Positions 52,501-63,091 are shown, numbered from the stretch's first letter. The stretch is DNA of 64,000 bases from Rhodanobacter sp. OK091 (GCF_900142825.1 NZ_FRCH01000002.1:372001-436000), one strand, 5' to 3'. The notes: generated by a model from the letters alone, not told the origin. Translations and numbers: made by a program.

Positions 52501-55500
52501 TCACGCCGACAAATTCGCCAACACTTCCTCGAACACGTCGGCCGGCATCGGCCGTCCGAGGAAATAGCCTTGCAGGATGTCACAGCGCAACAGACGCAGC
52601 AGTTTGGCCTGTTCTTCGGTCTCGACGCCCTCGGCGACCACGCGCAGCGACAACGAATGAGCCAGGTTGATGATGTTGGTGATCATGCCCATGGTCTCCG
52701 GACTCTGCGTCAGCGTGGCGACGAATGACTGGTCGATCTTGATCTCGTCCGCAGGCAGGCGCGTCAGGTAATTGAGCGACGAGTAGCCGGTGCCGAAGTC
52801 GTCGATGGAGATGTGGCAGCCGAGTTCGCGCAGCTTTTCGAGCAGCGGGACGTTGTGTTCGATATCGTCCATCAGCAGGCTCTCGGTGATCTCGATGTCG
52901 ATGCCCTGGTCGGCGCGGTGAGGCTCGAGAATCGCGCGGTACTGGTCGAGAAAGCCGCTGTAGCGCAGTTCACGCGCGGACACGTTGACCGCGATCCGCA
53001 GGCCGGGTTGGTAGCGGGCGCGCCAATCCACGACGTGGGCCAGCGCATCACGCAGCACGTATTGCCCCACTGGCACGATGAGCCCGGTCTCTTCCAGCAC
53101 GGATATGAATTCGGCAGGCTGAACCATTTCGCCTGGACGGCGCCAGCGCAGCAGCGCCTCGGCGCCGAGCAGCCGGTTGTCGACGGCAAGGAACTTGGGC
53201 TGGTAGAACAGTTCGAACTCACCTTGATCGAGAGCGTGGCGCAGATCATGCTCAAGTTTCAGCCGGCGGGTGGCGCGGCCTTGCAGGTTCTCGCTGAACA
53301 CGTAGAGCAGTTCGTCGCGCCGCTCGGCTTCTGCCAGCGCGGACATCCCGTTGCGTTCGAGTATTTCGCCGTTGTCGCCATGCTGCGGCGCGATGGCGAC
53401 GCCGCCCTGCGGGTTGATGTAGATCTCTTCGCCGTAGATCGTGAAAGCCTGGTTCTCGAACCTGCGCAGCTGCGCGTGAAGACGCTCTATCTCCGCGCTG
53501 AGTCGGTCGGTGATGGGATAGGCGAGCAGGAAGGTGCAGCCCTCGGGGTGAGCCACGAAACCGGTAGCGGCGAATATGCGGCGCAGGCGTATGCCGACCT
53601 GTTCCAGGCAGTGGTCGCCGAACGCGCGGCCGCGCGAGTCGTTGATGTAGGCAAAGCGCCGGATATCCAGCACGCAGACGATCACCGGGCCGCAGGCCAG
53701 CATGGACTGCACCTGTTCGCGAAACGCACTCCGGTTGGGCAGGCCGGTCACCGGGTTGTGGTAGGCGAGATATTCCAGTCGCTCGCTCTTGGCGATGAAA
53801 TCACCGGCGTGATCGATTTCTTCCGCCAGCCGCTCGAGCAGGCCGATTTCCTCCTCGTCGTAGTCGCGCACGGATTCCGAGAACAGTGTCAGGACGCCCC
53901 AGGGTTCGGCGCCCCCCAAGGGCAAGGCCACCTCCGACATGACGCCGGCCTGTTTCATTTCCTCGCGAAGCTCGGCGGGAACATCCGCCATGGCGAAATC
54001 GCCAATGACGATCTTGTGCTTTTCCCGGAATGCCCGAATGCCGGGGTGCTGATGATAGCGGCCAGGTGCGTTGACGGGCATGGGATCGTCCGGCGCGACC
54101 GATTGCAGAATGGCCGTGTCGCCATAGCTCCCAGCTACGCGCAGCGTGCCGGCAGCGGTGCCCTCGCCGATACATGCCGCCTTGAATCCGCCCTGGTCGA
54201 CGGCGACACGACAGGCGTTGTGCAGCAGTCCGCTGCGGTCCGACGCCCGCACCACGATGTTGCCGATGGCGCTCAGTACCGCATGGATGTGGACGAGCCG
54301 GTTGATCCTGGCTTCCTGGGCGAGGCGTTCGGTATCGTCATGGTTGGCGCCGCGGTAACCGATGGCACGGCCATCGACGTCCAGTACCGGGTTCGCCGTG
54401 CTCTCCAGAATGTGCACCCCGCCATCGCGGTGCCGCCAGCGCAGCGGCTGCCGCCGCCATGGCCGCGGGTATTCGAGAAAGGACGGGATGCGTTCGACGA
54501 CGCTGGCGCGGTCCTCGGGGTGGATCAGCATCGCCACGTTGTGGCCCAGCAATTCGTCGGCGGAATAGCCGAGCATATGTTGCACGGCGTTGTTGGTGTA
54601 GATCAGTCGGCCTTCGCGGTCGACTTCCCAGATCCAGTCCTGGCTTGCCTCGATGATGCTGCGGAAGCGTTCCTCGCTCTCATGCAAGGCGCGCTCGATG
54701 CGGTCGCGTTCGGTGATGTCGCGGATGAACATCGTGTAGAGCCGGCCTTGCGAGCTGTCCTGGCTGGAGACGGTTGCTTCGATGGTGAATTCGCTGCCGT
54801 CCCGCCGCCGGGCATGCAGCAGGCGCGGCCCGCTCTGCCCTGGGTCGGGCTCGCCGATCAGCGCGTCACAGAGCGGTGGGGGGAAGAATTCACCGAGTGG
54901 ACTGTGCAGGGTCGTCGCACGCTCGCATCCGAACATGGTCTCGGCGGCCGCGTTGAAAAGCATGATCTTCTGTTGCTCGTCGAAGGCGATGATCGCGTCG
55001 AGCGCCGACTCGATCAGGCCGGACAGGCGCGCCTCCGTCTGCGCCAGACCCTGGCATGCGCGCTCGAGCTCGGTGCTCTTGTCCTCGAGTTTGCGCACCA
55101 GCGTCTCGCTGTACTGTCGAAGGATCGGTGACTCGATCTCGCCTGGTGCCGACGAAGTGGCAGCACTGCGCGGCATATTGATGGCCGCTTGCAGCGCGGC
55201 AATGATGACGTCAGTAGGGGCTGGCTTCGAGATGTAGGCATCGGCACCTGCATTTCGTGCCAGTTCGCGATCGGTGGTCGAGTTGTAGGTGCTGGTGTAG
55301 AGCACCAGCGGGAGGTGGCTGAAGCGCTTGTCTTTCCTCACCTCCAGGCTGAGCAGGTAGCCATCCATGCGCGGCATGAGGATGTCGGACACCACGCCGT
55401 CGACCGTCTCGCGCTCGAGTATTTTGAGCGCTTCGATGCCGTTGACGGCCTCAAGCACCTCGTGCCCCGCCTCCTCCAGTTGGAGACGCAGCAGCTTGAG

Positions 55501-55536
55501 GTTGGTCGGCCCGTCGTCGACGATCAGGATTTTCAT
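52501..55536 (-). CDS. REC-PAS-PAS-GAF-GGDEF-EAL response regulator
   Basis: A 1011-residue signalling protein. Order: receiver domain (1-120, phospho-acceptor D51 in VVSDILMPRMDG), coiled-coil, two PAS domains (about 165-290 and 290-420), a GAF-like domain (about 430-570), a degenerate GGDEF domain in which the active-site motif reads EGCTF, and a C-terminal EAL domain with intact AEALLRW, EITESLLM, DDFGTGYSSLNYL and EGVETEEQAKLL. It should therefore degrade c-di-GMP, with the GGDEF part regulatory. Its ATG overlaps the CheY-like gene upstream. Confidence 0.92.
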   Translation of the reverse strand: MKILIVDDGPTNLKLLRLQLEEAGHEVLEAVNGIEALKILERETVDGVVSDILMPRMDGYLLSLEVRKDKRFSHLPLVLYTSTYNSTTDRELARNAGADAYISKPAPTDVIIAALQAAINMPRSAATSSAPGEIESPILRQYSETLVRKLEDKSTELERACQGLAQTEARLSGLIESALDAIIAFDEQQKIMLFNAAAETMFGCERATTLHSPLGEFFPPPLCDALIGEPDPGQSGPRLLHARRRDGSEFTIEATVSSQDSSQGRLYTMFIRDITERDRIERALHESEERFRSIIEASQDWIWEVDREGRLIYTNNAVQHMLGYSADELLGHNVAMLIHPEDRASVVERIPSFLEYPRPWRRQPLRWRHRDGGVHILESTANPVLDVDGRAIGYRGANHDDTERLAQEARINRLVHIHAVLSAIGNIVVRASDRSGLLHNACRVAVDQGGFKAACIGEGTAAGTLRVAGSYGDTAILQSVAPDDPMPVNAPGRYHQHPGIRAFREKHKIVIGDFAMADVPAELREEMKQAGVMSEVALPLGGAEPWGVLTLFSESVRDYDEEEIGLLERLAEEIDHAGDFIAKSERLEYLAYHNPVTGLPNRSAFREQVQSMLACGPVIVCVLDIRRFAYINDSRGRAFGDHCLEQVGIRLRRIFAATGFVAHPEGCTFLLAYPITDRLSAEIERLHAQLRRFENQAFTIYGEEIYINPQGGVAIAPQHGDNGEILERNGMSALAEAERRDELLYVFSENLQGRATRRLKLEHDLRHALDQGEFELFYQPKFLAVDNRLLGAEALLRWRRPGEMVQPAEFISVLEETGLIVPVGQYVLRDALAHVVDWRARYQPGLRIAVNVSARELRYSGFLDQYRAILEPHRADQGIDIEITESLLMDDIEHNVPLLEKLRELGCHISIDDFGTGYSSLNYLTRLPADEIKIDQSFVATLTQSPETMGMITNIINLAHSLSLRVVAEGVETEEQAKLLRLLRCDILQGYFLGRPMPADVFEEVLANLSA

Positions 55537-55913
55537 CCGGAGCCGGCTCGCTGCAGGTAGACGGCAGCCTGCGCGGGAAACGCGCGGGTGTCGATCGGCT
55601 TGGCGATGTAACCATCGCAGCCGGCATCCAGCGCGTTCTCCTTGTCACCTTTCATCGCGTAGGCGGTGAGGGCGACGATGGGTACATGCTTGAAGCGATC
55701 CTCGGCCTTGAGTTTTCGCGTGAGGGTCAAGCCGTCCATGCCGGGCAACGAGATGTCCATAAAGATGAGGTCGGGGACAGTATCGCGAAGGAAGACCAGC
55801 GCCTGCTCGGCGTCGACCGCCTGATCCACCCGATAGCCCTCAAGTTCGAGTACGCACAACGCCAGTTTCAGGTTGGTGGGGTTGTCGTCGATGATGAGGA
55901 TGCGCTGCTTCAT
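55533..55913 (-). CDS. CheY-like single-domain response regulator
   Basis: A 126-residue receiver domain: acidic pair in LIIDDNPTN, phospho-acceptor D53 in [14 protein letters not shown] in [12 protein letters not shown] and K in YIAKPID. No output domain, so it acts by binding a partner or as a phosphate relay between the histidine kinase and the EAL protein, its overlapping neighbours on both sides. All three stop/start junctions are ATGA overlaps, which fixes their ratio. Confidence 0.92.
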   Translation of the reverse strand: MKQRILIIDDNPTNLKLALCVLELEGYRVDQAVDAEQALVFLRDTVPDLIFMDISLPGMDGLTLTRKLKAEDRFKHVPIVALTAYAMKGDKENALDAGCDGYIAKPIDTRAFPAQAAVYLQRAGSG

Positions 55914-57373
55914 GCCAATTGCGCCTGAGCCGGCAGCAACACCGTGACTGTGGTGCCACGTCCGAGCTCGCTTTGCACGGTGATGGTGCCGTGCTGGATC
56001 TCGATCAACTTCCGGGTCAATGCAAGACCTAGCCCGGTACCCTGGAGGCGGCTCGCAGCACCGCGCTCGATCCGCTGAAATTCGACGAACAGGCGGCTCA
56101 GATCTTCGGTCGCCATACCGATGCCGGTGTCCGTTACCTGGAGTTGCAATTCCCCGCCAGGAAGGTGTGCAGCGCCGATATCCACGCGCCCTCCGGAGTT
56201 GGTGAACTTGACCGCGTTGGAAAGCAGGTTCAGCAGGATTTGCTTGAACTTGTGACGGTCGAGGCTGACATGGTCGAGCGTCGGCGCGATGGTCGTGGTC
56301 ACCGCAATCCGCTTCTCGTCGGCCTGTGGCGAGAGCACCGCGCAGACTTCGCCGATGGCCTGCGGCAGCGGGAAATCCTCCTCCTGCAACTCCATGCGGC
56401 CCGCCTCGATCTTGGCAAGGTCGAGCAGGTTGTTGACCAATTGCAGCAAATGCTGGCCGCAGTTGAGGATGTCGCCCAGAAACTCCTTCTGCTTGTCTCC
56501 GAGCGGACCGGCCTTGCCGTCCGCCAGCAGTTGCGAAAAGCCGATGATGCCGTTCAGCGGCGTACGCAGCTCGTGCGACATGTTGGCCAGGAACTGGCTT
56601 TTCAGCCGGTTCGCCTCCTGCAGCGAGGCTTCGACCTGCTTGCGTTCGGTGACGTCGCGAATCGCGCTGGATATCAGCAGCCCGCTCTCGGTCTGCAGCG
56701 GACTCAGGCTGATCTCGACAGGGAATTCGGTGCCGTCCTTGCGCAGGCCGAAGAGTTCCAGTCCGGTTCCCATGTTGCGGGCCCGCGGCTGCGCGAAGAA
56801 ACCCGCGCGGTGGTCGGGATGCCGGTTGCGGTAACGTATCGGCACCAGGATCTCGATCGGCCGGCCAAGCAGCTCTTCGCGCTTCCAGCCGAACAGGGAC
56901 ACTGCCTGCGAGTTCGCCAGTTCGATCAGACCATGGCGATTGACGATCACCATGGCATCGGGCGCCGACTCGAGCAGGTCCCTGAATTTTTCCTCGGCGC
57001 GCTTGCGCACGGTGATGTCGCGCACGGCGCTCATGACCATCGTGCTCCCGTCCATCACGATGGGGCTGAGGCTGATTTCCACCGGAAATTCTTCGCCGTC
57101 CTTGCGGCGGCCGTACAGTTCCAGGTCTGCTCCCATCGCGCGGGTGCGCGGCTGCGCAAAAAATCCGCTGCGGTGACCGGCATGTGCTCTTCGGTACCGC
57201 TCGGGCAGCAGGATATCCACGGATTGCCCGACAAGCTCGTCGCGCGCGTAGCGGAAAACACGCTCGGCCTGCGAGTTGGCGAACAAAATCCGGCCGCCGG
57301 AGTCAGCCATGACAATCGCATCCGGCATGGCTTCCAATAGATCGTTCAGCTGCTGCCCGGCTAGATCGAACAT
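55910..57373 (-). CDS. PAS-PAS sensor histidine kinase
   Basis: A 487-residue soluble sensor kinase without membrane helices. Two PAS domains (residues about 10-135 and 135-260) are near copies of each other: [19 protein letters not shown] and [19 protein letters not shown]. Then HisKA with the phospho-His in [19 protein letters not shown] and HATPase with [25 protein letters not shown] and [12 protein letters not shown]. The start at 57373 follows AAGGAG. It should phosphorylate the CheY-like and REC-EAL proteins encoded next. Confidence 0.92.
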   Translation of the reverse strand: MFDLAGQQLNDLLEAMPDAIVMADSGGRILFANSQAERVFRYARDELVGQSVDILLPERYRRAHAGHRSGFFAQPRTRAMGADLELYGRRKDGEEFPVEISLSPIVMDGSTMVMSAVRDITVRKRAEEKFRDLLESAPDAMVIVNRHGLIELANSQAVSLFGWKREELLGRPIEILVPIRYRNRHPDHRAGFFAQPRARNMGTGLELFGLRKDGTEFPVEISLSPLQTESGLLISSAIRDVTERKQVEASLQEANRLKSQFLANMSHELRTPLNGIIGFSQLLADGKAGPLGDKQKEFLGDILNCGQHLLQLVNNLLDLAKIEAGRMELQEEDFPLPQAIGEVCAVLSPQADEKRIAVTTTIAPTLDHVSLDRHKFKQILLNLLSNAVKFTNSGGRVDIGAAHLPGGELQLQVTDTGIGMATEDLSRLFVEFQRIERGAASRLQGTGLGLALTRKLIEIQHGTITVQSELGRGTTVTVLLPAQAQLA

Positions 57374-57697
57374 GGCTATCTCCTTGAGGCCACGAGCGGG
57401 ACCCGCCAACTCACGCGTCACAGGCTTGCGAACGGCCTTCCGGCCAAAAGCGAAAGCAGTGATGCAATCTGTGCAAAACGTCGTTTAAGGAAACAGATCA
57501 ACTGCGGGTTGATGCATCGAGACTGTCGTAGTGTCCCAATAAAGCCCGCCCCCCCCTGCGTGCTGCTGGGACGGACTATACGCCCAGTGAGCGGGATGGG
57601 CATGGCCGTTCCGGCACCCTAAAAGGCATAGGCAACCCCACCTCTACGGGCCCGCAAGGCTGAACGCTCCCATGAAGAGGCCTCATGTCGCAGGCTC
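57374..57697. other. Intergenic region between kinase and copper operon
   Basis: About 320 nt without a supported gene. It must hold the promoter of the minus-strand kinase operon. A 61-residue minus-strand frame (57418-57603) has no family features or ribosome site. I see no repeat or strong hairpin here; the plus-strand copper promoter starts at 57698. Confidence 0.6.
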
Positions 57698-57729
57698 TTG
57701 ACTCTGGACCTAGATCAATGGTCTAGAGT
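57698..57729 (+). promoter_or_regulatory. MerR-type promoter with operator
   Basis: TTGACT (57698-57703) and TAGAGT (57724-57729) are separated by 20 bp, the over-long spacer typical of MerR-family promoters. Between them lies the inverted repeat CTCTGGACC (57702-57710) / GGTCTAGAG (57720-57728) with one mismatch. The expected start point is at or next to the ATG at 57737, so the message may be leaderless. No Shine-Dalgarno sequence is present. Confidence 0.75.
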
Positions 57730-57736
57730 AGGCGGC

Positions 57737-58162
57737 ATGAACATGCAAACCTCCCCCCTGACCATCGGTGCCGTCGCCAAGCGCGTCGGCGTGGCGATCG
57801 ACACGATCCGTTATTACGAGCGCGAGGGCCTGCTGCCCGAGCCGCAGCGGCGTGCCTCGGGCTATCGCAGTTATGGCGACAGCACGGTGGCGCAGTTGCG
57901 CTTCATCCGGCGGGCCAAGGAGCTGGGCTTCACGCTGGAGGAGATCCGCGAGCTGCTGACGCTGTCGGCGGATCGCCAGCGCGGGGTGAAGGCGGTGAAG
58001 CAGCGCGCGCAGCAGCGGCTGGCGGCGATCGAGCAGCGCATCGCCGAACTGCAGCGCGTGCGTGACGGACTGGCGCAGCTGGTGGCGTCGTGTCCGGGGC
58101 ATGGCAAGCCGGAGGAATGTCCGATCCTGCGCGCCTTGAACGATGCCGAGGTGAAGCCATGA
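57737..58162 (+). CDS. MerR-family metal-responsive regulator (CueR-like)
   Basis: A 141-residue MerR regulator. The winged helix is [31 protein letters not shown], then a long dimerisation helix and a metal loop [10 protein letters not shown] (Cys-x8-Cys) followed by PILRALN. CueR has Cys-x7-Cys, so specificity could be Cu+ or another soft metal; the copper-type ATPase gene that overlaps its stop favours Cu+ or Ag+. It should activate its own operon by twisting the 20-bp spacer promoter just upstream. Confidence 0.9.
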   Translation: MNMQTSPLTIGAVAKRVGVAIDTIRYYEREGLLPEPQRRASGYRSYGDSTVAQLRFIRRAKELGFTLEEIRELLTLSADRQRGVKAVKQRAQQRLAAIEQRIAELQRVRDGLAQLVASCPGHGKPEECPILRALNDAEVKP

Positions 58163-60498
58163 ACGGGCACGGTTCCTGCTGCGCTGCCAGCGGCAAACCG
58201 GTGGCCGGCATCGCGGTCGATCCGGTGTGCGGCATGACGGTGGATCCGCTGACCGCGAAGCATCACGCCGAGCACGATGGCCGCAGGTATTACTTCTGCT
58301 CCGCGCGTTGCCGGGAGAAGTTCGTGGCCGCTCCGTCCGCTTATCTGGAAGAGCGCGCGGCGCCACCGCCGGTGCCGCCCGGTACCGTCTACACCTGCCC
58401 GATGCATCCAGAGATCCAGCAGATCGGCCCTGGTCATTGCCCGATCTGCGGCATGGCGCTGGAACCGATGATGCCGACGCTGGACGAGGACGATGGCGGC
58501 GAGTTGTCTTCGATGACCAGGCGTTTCTGGACCCTGCTGGCGCTGACCGTGCCGGTATTCGTGCTGGCGATGGGGCCGCATCTGCTCGGCTGGCATCTGC
58601 CCGCGCCATGGGATGGAGCGGCGGGCTGGGTCGAGGCGGTGCTGGCCAGCATCGTGGTGCTGTGGGGCGGTGCACCGTTCTTCGCACGCGGCTGGCGCTC
58701 GCTCACGCCATGGCGTCCGAACATGTACACGCTGATCGCGCTGGGTACCGGCGTGGCGTGGCTGTATAGCGCGGTGGCGTTCCTGTTGCCTGGGATATTC
58801 CCGCCCGGCTTCCTCGACATGCATGGCCGGGTCGCGGTGTATTTCGAGTCGGCGGCGGTGATCGTCACCCTGGTCACGCTGGGCGATTTTCTGGAGCTGC
58901 GTGCGCGCCGGCGCACCGGCGCGGCACTGAAGGCGCTGCTCGGCCTGGCGCCGAAGACCGCATGGCGGATAGCTGCGGACGGCAGCGAAGCCGATGTGCC
59001 GCTGGACGAAGTGCATGTCGGCGACGTGCTGCGCGTGCGTCCCGGCGAGAAGGTGCCGGTCGATGGCGTGGTGCTGGACGGCGAGAGCCATGTCGACGAG
59101 TCGATGCTGACCGGCGAGCCGATGCCGGTGGCCAAGGCGAAAGGCGATGCGCTCACCGGCGGCACGGTGAACCAGGACGGCGCGCTGATCATGCGCGCAC
59201 GGAAAGTCGGCGGCGCGACGATGCTGGCGCAGATCGTCGCGCTGGTGGCGCAGGCGCAGCGCAGCAAGGCACCGCTGCAGCGTGTGGCCGATCGGGTGGC
59301 TGCGTGGTTCGTGCCGGCGGTGGTGGTGATCGCATTGCTGGCATTCGCGGCCTGGGCATTGCTGGGGCCGGCGCCGCGGATGACGCACGCGCTGATCGCG
59401 GCGGTGTCGGTGCTGATCATCGCCTGTCCGTGTGCGCTGGGCCTGGCCACGCCGATCTCGATCATGGTGGCCAGTGGACGTGGCGCGCAGAACGGTGTGC
59501 TGTTCAAGGACGCCAGCGCGATCGAAGCCATGCGCGAGATCGACACACTGGTGGTGGACAAGACCGGCACGCTGACCATGGGCAAGCCGGCATTGATCGA
59601 ACTGGTCAGCTTGGATGGTCGATCGCGCGAGCGCCTGCTGGCGATGGCTGCGGCGCTTGAGCGGGCTAGCGAACACCCGCTGGCGCGGGCGATTGTCATG
59701 GCGGCGGAAGCGGAGGGCGTGACGACGCTGACCGCGACGGATTTCCGGTCGCTGACCGGTCGTGGAGTCAGCGCAAACGTCGATGGCAGCGCCGTGGCGG
59801 TGGGTAATGCAAAGCTGATGGCGGAGTTGCACATCGCGATGGCAGATGCCGCCAGCGTACGCGCCGAACAACTGCGCGGGCAGGGTGCCACAGTGATGTT
59901 CCTGACCGTCGATGGCACCCTGGCTGCCTTGCTGGCGGTGGCCGACCGGATCAAGCCGGGTACACCGGCAGCGCTCAAGGCGCTGCACGCAGCCGGCCTG
60001 CGCATCGTGATGCTGACGGGCGACAACCCGACCACCGCTCAGGCGGTGGCACGCGAGCTGGATATCGACGAGGTGCATGCGGATGTGTCTCCGGCGGACA
60101 AGGCCGCTGTGGTGAACGCTTTGCGCGCCGATGGTCGCCGCGTAGCCATGGCCGGCGACGGCATCAACGACGCCCCCGCGCTGGCGGCAGCCGATATCGG
60201 CATTGCGATGGGCAATGGCACCGACGTGGCGATGGAGAGCGCGCAGGTGACCCTGGTGCGGGGCGAGCTGGACGCGATCATGCGGGCGCATGCGCTGTCG
60301 CGGGCGACGGTGCGCAATATCCGGCAAAACCTGTTCTTCGCCTTCATCTACAACGCGGTCGGCGTACCGCTGGCGGCCGGCGTGCTGTATCCGTGGTTCG
60401 GCATCACGCTGTCGCCGATGATTGCGGCACTGGCGATGAGCCTCAGTTCGGTTTCGGTGGTGAGCAACGCGCTGCGGCTGCGCAAGGCGCCGCTGTAG
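58159..60498 (+). CDS. copA: Copper-translocating P1B-type ATPase
   Basis: A 779-residue heavy-metal ATPase. Order: Cys-containing N-terminus (GHGSCCAAS), a YHS domain ([28 protein letters not shown]), a heavy-metal-binding domain ([26 protein letters not shown]), eight membrane helices with the CPC translocation motif ([13 protein letters not shown]), the phosphorylation motif [10 protein letters not shown] and the hinge [23 protein letters not shown]. It lacks classical GMTCxxC (HMA) domains. It should export Cu+ or Ag+. Start at 58159 overlaps the regulator stop. Confidence 0.92.
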   Translation: MNGHGSCCAASGKPVAGIAVDPVCGMTVDPLTAKHHAEHDGRRYYFCSARCREKFVAAPSAYLEERAAPPPVPPGTVYTCPMHPEIQQIGPGHCPICGMALEPMMPTLDEDDGGELSSMTRRFWTLLALTVPVFVLAMGPHLLGWHLPAPWDGAAGWVEAVLASIVVLWGGAPFFARGWRSLTPWRPNMYTLIALGTGVAWLYSAVAFLLPGIFPPGFLDMHGRVAVYFESAAVIVTLVTLGDFLELRARRRTGAALKALLGLAPKTAWRIAADGSEADVPLDEVHVGDVLRVRPGEKVPVDGVVLDGESHVDESMLTGEPMPVAKAKGDALTGGTVNQDGALIMRARKVGGATMLAQIVALVAQAQRSKAPLQRVADRVAAWFVPAVVVIALLAFAAWALLGPAPRMTHALIAAVSVLIIACPCALGLATPISIMVASGRGAQNGVLFKDASAIEAMREIDTLVVDKTGTLTMGKPALIELVSLDGRSRERLLAMAAALERASEHPLARAIVMAAEAEGVTTLTATDFRSLTGRGVSANVDGSAVAVGNAKLMAELHIAMADAASVRAEQLRGQGATVMFLTVDGTLAALLAVADRIKPGTPAALKALHAAGLRIVMLTGDNPTTAQAVARELDIDEVHADVSPADKAAVVNALRADGRRVAMAGDGINDAPALAAADIGIAMGNGTDVAMESAQVTLVRGELDAIMRAHALSRATVRNIRQNLFFAFIYNAVGVPLAAGVLYPWFGITLSPMIAALAMSLSSVSVVSNALRLRKAPL

Positions 60499-60640
60499 GG
60501 GCAGATACAGGCGGGTGAGGCCGGGGCCAAACAAATCGTGCTGCACCATCTGTTCGCCTGAAGCAATGCTTTAGACTTTGCGCCTGCCTGTCCGCGCTGT
60601 CGTGCGGATGCCGTTCGATCCGCCCGCACAAAGTCATCGC

Positions 60641-61936
60641 ATGACCCGCAATCTCGCCGAATGGCTGACGTATCAGGAACGCGTCAACGTGCGCAGCATC
60701 GAGCTGGGCCTCGACCGGGTGCGTGAAGTGTGGCAACGGATGGGGGCGCCTGCTCCCGCGCGTGGGGTGATCACGGTGGGCGGCACCAACGGCAAGGGCT
60801 CCACCGTGGCCTTGCTCGAAGCGATGCTGACCGCTGCCGGCTTGCGTGTCGGCGCGTTCACCTCGCCGCACCTGGTCGATTACAACGAGCGCATACGGAT
60901 CGATGGCGCGAATGCCGATGACGCTGCGCTGATTGCCTCGTTCGAGCGGATCGAGGCGGCGCGCGGCGCGCCTTCGGACGATGCCGTCCCGTTGACCTAT
61001 TTCGAGTTTGGCACGCTGGCGGCGCTGGACCTGTTCGCGCGTGCCGGACTGGACGTGGCGGTGCTGGAGGTGGGGCTCGGTGGGCGGCTGGACGCCGTCA
61101 ACATCATCGACGCCGATGTGGCGATCATCACCACGGTGGACATGGATCACATGGACTGGCTGGGGCTGGACCGCGACAGCATCGGCCGCGAAAAGGCAGG
61201 CATCGCCCGGGCCGGGCGACCGGCGATCGTGGGCGAACTCGATCCGCCGGCAGGGCTGCTCGACGCGCTGGCTGCACGCGGTGCACGGGTCGAGCGCGCG
61301 GGAGTCGATTTTCACGTTGAACGCCATGCCGACGGCTGGCGCTGGCAACACCGCGACGGTACGGCGATGGAGCTGCCCGATCCTGCACTGGCGGCCCCGG
61401 TGCAGTTCGCCAATGCGGCGGCGGCGATCGCGGCGCTGCATGCATTGTGGGCGGATGACCTGTCCTTCGCGTCGAAGGATGTCTTCGCCGCGGTCAGCAC
61501 GGGCTTGCATGAGGTGCGTGTGGCGGCGCGATTGCAGTCGCTGGGCGGTGATCCGGCGTTGATCGTGGACGTGGGCCACAACCCGCAGGCCGCCCGCGCG
61601 CTGGCTGAATGGCTGGATAGCCAGCCCGCCGTACGCGTGCATGCGGTGTACGGAGCGCTGGCCGACAAGGACGTGGCCGGGGTGATCGGCGCACTCGGTG
61701 CGCGCGTCGACCACTGGCATCTGGCCGGGCTGGACCAGGCGACCCCCCGCGGTCTGGCGGCGAAGGCGCTGGCCGGGATCCTGCAACAGACCTTGCCGCA
61801 GGCGGTCTTCGATGCGCATGCCGACGTGGCGACCGCGCTGGCCGCTGCCCGTGCGACAGCTCAGCCGGGGGAGCGCATTCTGGCGTTCGGCTCGTTTTTC
61901 GTCGCTGGCGCGATCGTCGCTGAACGCAACACGTGA
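60641..61936 (+). CDS. folC: Folylpolyglutamate synthase / dihydrofolate synthase
   Basis: A 431-residue Mur-ligase-family enzyme that adds glutamate to dihydropteroate and folates. The ATP loop is ITVGGTNGKGSTVALLEAML, with TSPHLVDYNERIRIDG and the FolC signature TYFEFGTLAALDLFARAGLDVAVLEVGLGGRLDAVNI. I chose the ATG at 60641 (MTRNLAEWLTYQERVNV), which fits relatives; an ATG at 60608 would add 11 residues. It leads a conserved folC-dedD-cvpA-purF row. Confidence 0.94.
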   Translation: MTRNLAEWLTYQERVNVRSIELGLDRVREVWQRMGAPAPARGVITVGGTNGKGSTVALLEAMLTAAGLRVGAFTSPHLVDYNERIRIDGANADDAALIASFERIEAARGAPSDDAVPLTYFEFGTLAALDLFARAGLDVAVLEVGLGGRLDAVNIIDADVAIITTVDMDHMDWLGLDRDSIGREKAGIARAGRPAIVGELDPPAGLLDALAARGARVERAGVDFHVERHADGWRWQHRDGTAMELPDPALAAPVQFANAAAAIAALHALWADDLSFASKDVFAAVSTGLHEVRVAARLQSLGGDPALIVDVGHNPQAARALAEWLDSQPAVRVHAVYGALADKDVAGVIGALGARVDHWHLAGLDQATPRGLAAKALAGILQQTLPQAVFDAHADVATALAAARATAQPGERILAFGSFFVAGAIVAERNT

Positions 61937-62014
61937 GCCATCTGACCGGGCATCCGGCGCAGACAGGTATAATCGCGTCGTTGCGTGCCGCGTTTGCCGC
62001 CTTGGAGTGAAGTC

Positions 62015-63049
62015 TTGAATACACGCCTGCTGGGTGCTGCCGTCCTGATTGCCTTGCTGATCCTGTTCGTGCCGATGTTCTTCTCCAGCACGCCGCCAGC
62101 TCCCGGTGGGGACCAGGCAGTGAGTCTGGCGATACCGCCGGCGCCGGATCGCGACCTGCAGACCAAGACGATGAGCCTGAACCCGGATGCGCCCGTCGGC
62201 ACGCCCGCTGTCGCTGCCTCCGCCGCCGCCGCCGCGCCAAAGGCACCGACCGCCGCGGCCACGCCCGTATCGAGCGATCAGCTGGCCACAGTGAACATCG
62301 GCTCGAATCGTCCACGCGACGTGGAGACCGACCCCGAGGCCGGCAAGAAGCCGGCGACGACGACGGTGACCACCGGTTCGGGCACGTCGCCGGGCCAGGC
62401 GGTGATCCCGATGCGCACCACGCCAGCCGCCAGCGCACCCGCGACCAAATCGCAGCCGGCGGCTGTCGTGCCCAAGACTGCGGCGACCACGCCAGCGGCG
62501 GCCGCTCCCGCCGTCGGACATGGCAGTTACGCGGTCAACCTCAGCGCTTACGCCAATGCGGCCGGCGCCGCGAGTCTGGAGAGCCGCGTGCGCGCGCTGG
62601 GCTATCCGGTGGCGGGCCATTCGATCACCCAGGGCGGCCAGCCGCGCACTCTGGTCATCGCGGGGCCGTTCGAGACGCGCGCTGCCGCCGAAGCGGCGCG
62701 CCTGAAAATCACCCAGTCGATTCCCGGTGTGCCGGCGCGGTTGCAGCAGGATGCCAGCGGCGACGACGCCACTTCAGCCGCACCCGCACCCGCAGCCCAT
62801 GCGACGGCCAGGGCCGGCGGTTGGGCGGTGCAACTGGCCGCGATGAGCAGCCAGGCCGATGCGAATGCGCTGCGCGACAAGTTGCGCGCGAACGGTTTCG
62901 ATGGCTTCGTCGATACGGTGCAGTCCGCAGGCAAGCAGCTATGGCGTGTGCGCGCGGGTCCGCAGACGCAGCGTGCCGATGCACTTCGCGTGCACGACCA
63001 GATCAAGGCCAAGCTGGGCATCGAAGGCAACGTTGTTTCGGTGCCTTGA
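62015..63049 (+). CDS. DedD-like SPOR-domain protein
   Basis: A 344-residue inner-membrane protein: one helix near the N-terminus (TRLLGAAVLIALLILFVPMFF), a long Ala/Pro/Thr-rich periplasmic linker, and two SPOR domains that bind denuded peptidoglycan at the septum (GSYAVNLSAYANAAGAASLESRVRALGYP and GGWAVQLAAMSSQADANALRDKLRANGF). A TTG start at 62015 is backed by GGAGTGA upstream and gives the helix a normal N-terminus. DedD helps cell constriction; its place between folC and cvpA is conserved. Confidence 0.9.
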   Translation: MNTRLLGAAVLIALLILFVPMFFSSTPPAPGGDQAVSLAIPPAPDRDLQTKTMSLNPDAPVGTPAVAASAAAAAPKAPTAAATPVSSDQLATVNIGSNRPRDVETDPEAGKKPATTTVTTGSGTSPGQAVIPMRTTPAASAPATKSQPAAVVPKTAATTPAAAAPAVGHGSYAVNLSAYANAAGAASLESRVRALGYPVAGHSITQGGQPRTLVIAGPFETRAAAEAARLKITQSIPGVPARLQQDASGDDATSAAPAPAAHATARAGGWAVQLAAMSSQADANALRDKLRANGFDGFVDTVQSAGKQLWRVRAGPQTQRADALRVHDQIKAKLGIEGNVVSVP

Positions 63050-63091
63050 GCATCATGCACGCGCCAGCATACGAACCGGACAGGTGAGCGG

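Noticed and set aside
57418-57603. 61-residue minus-strand frame upstream of the histidine kinase
   Set aside because: No ribosome site, no domain, lies in promoter space.
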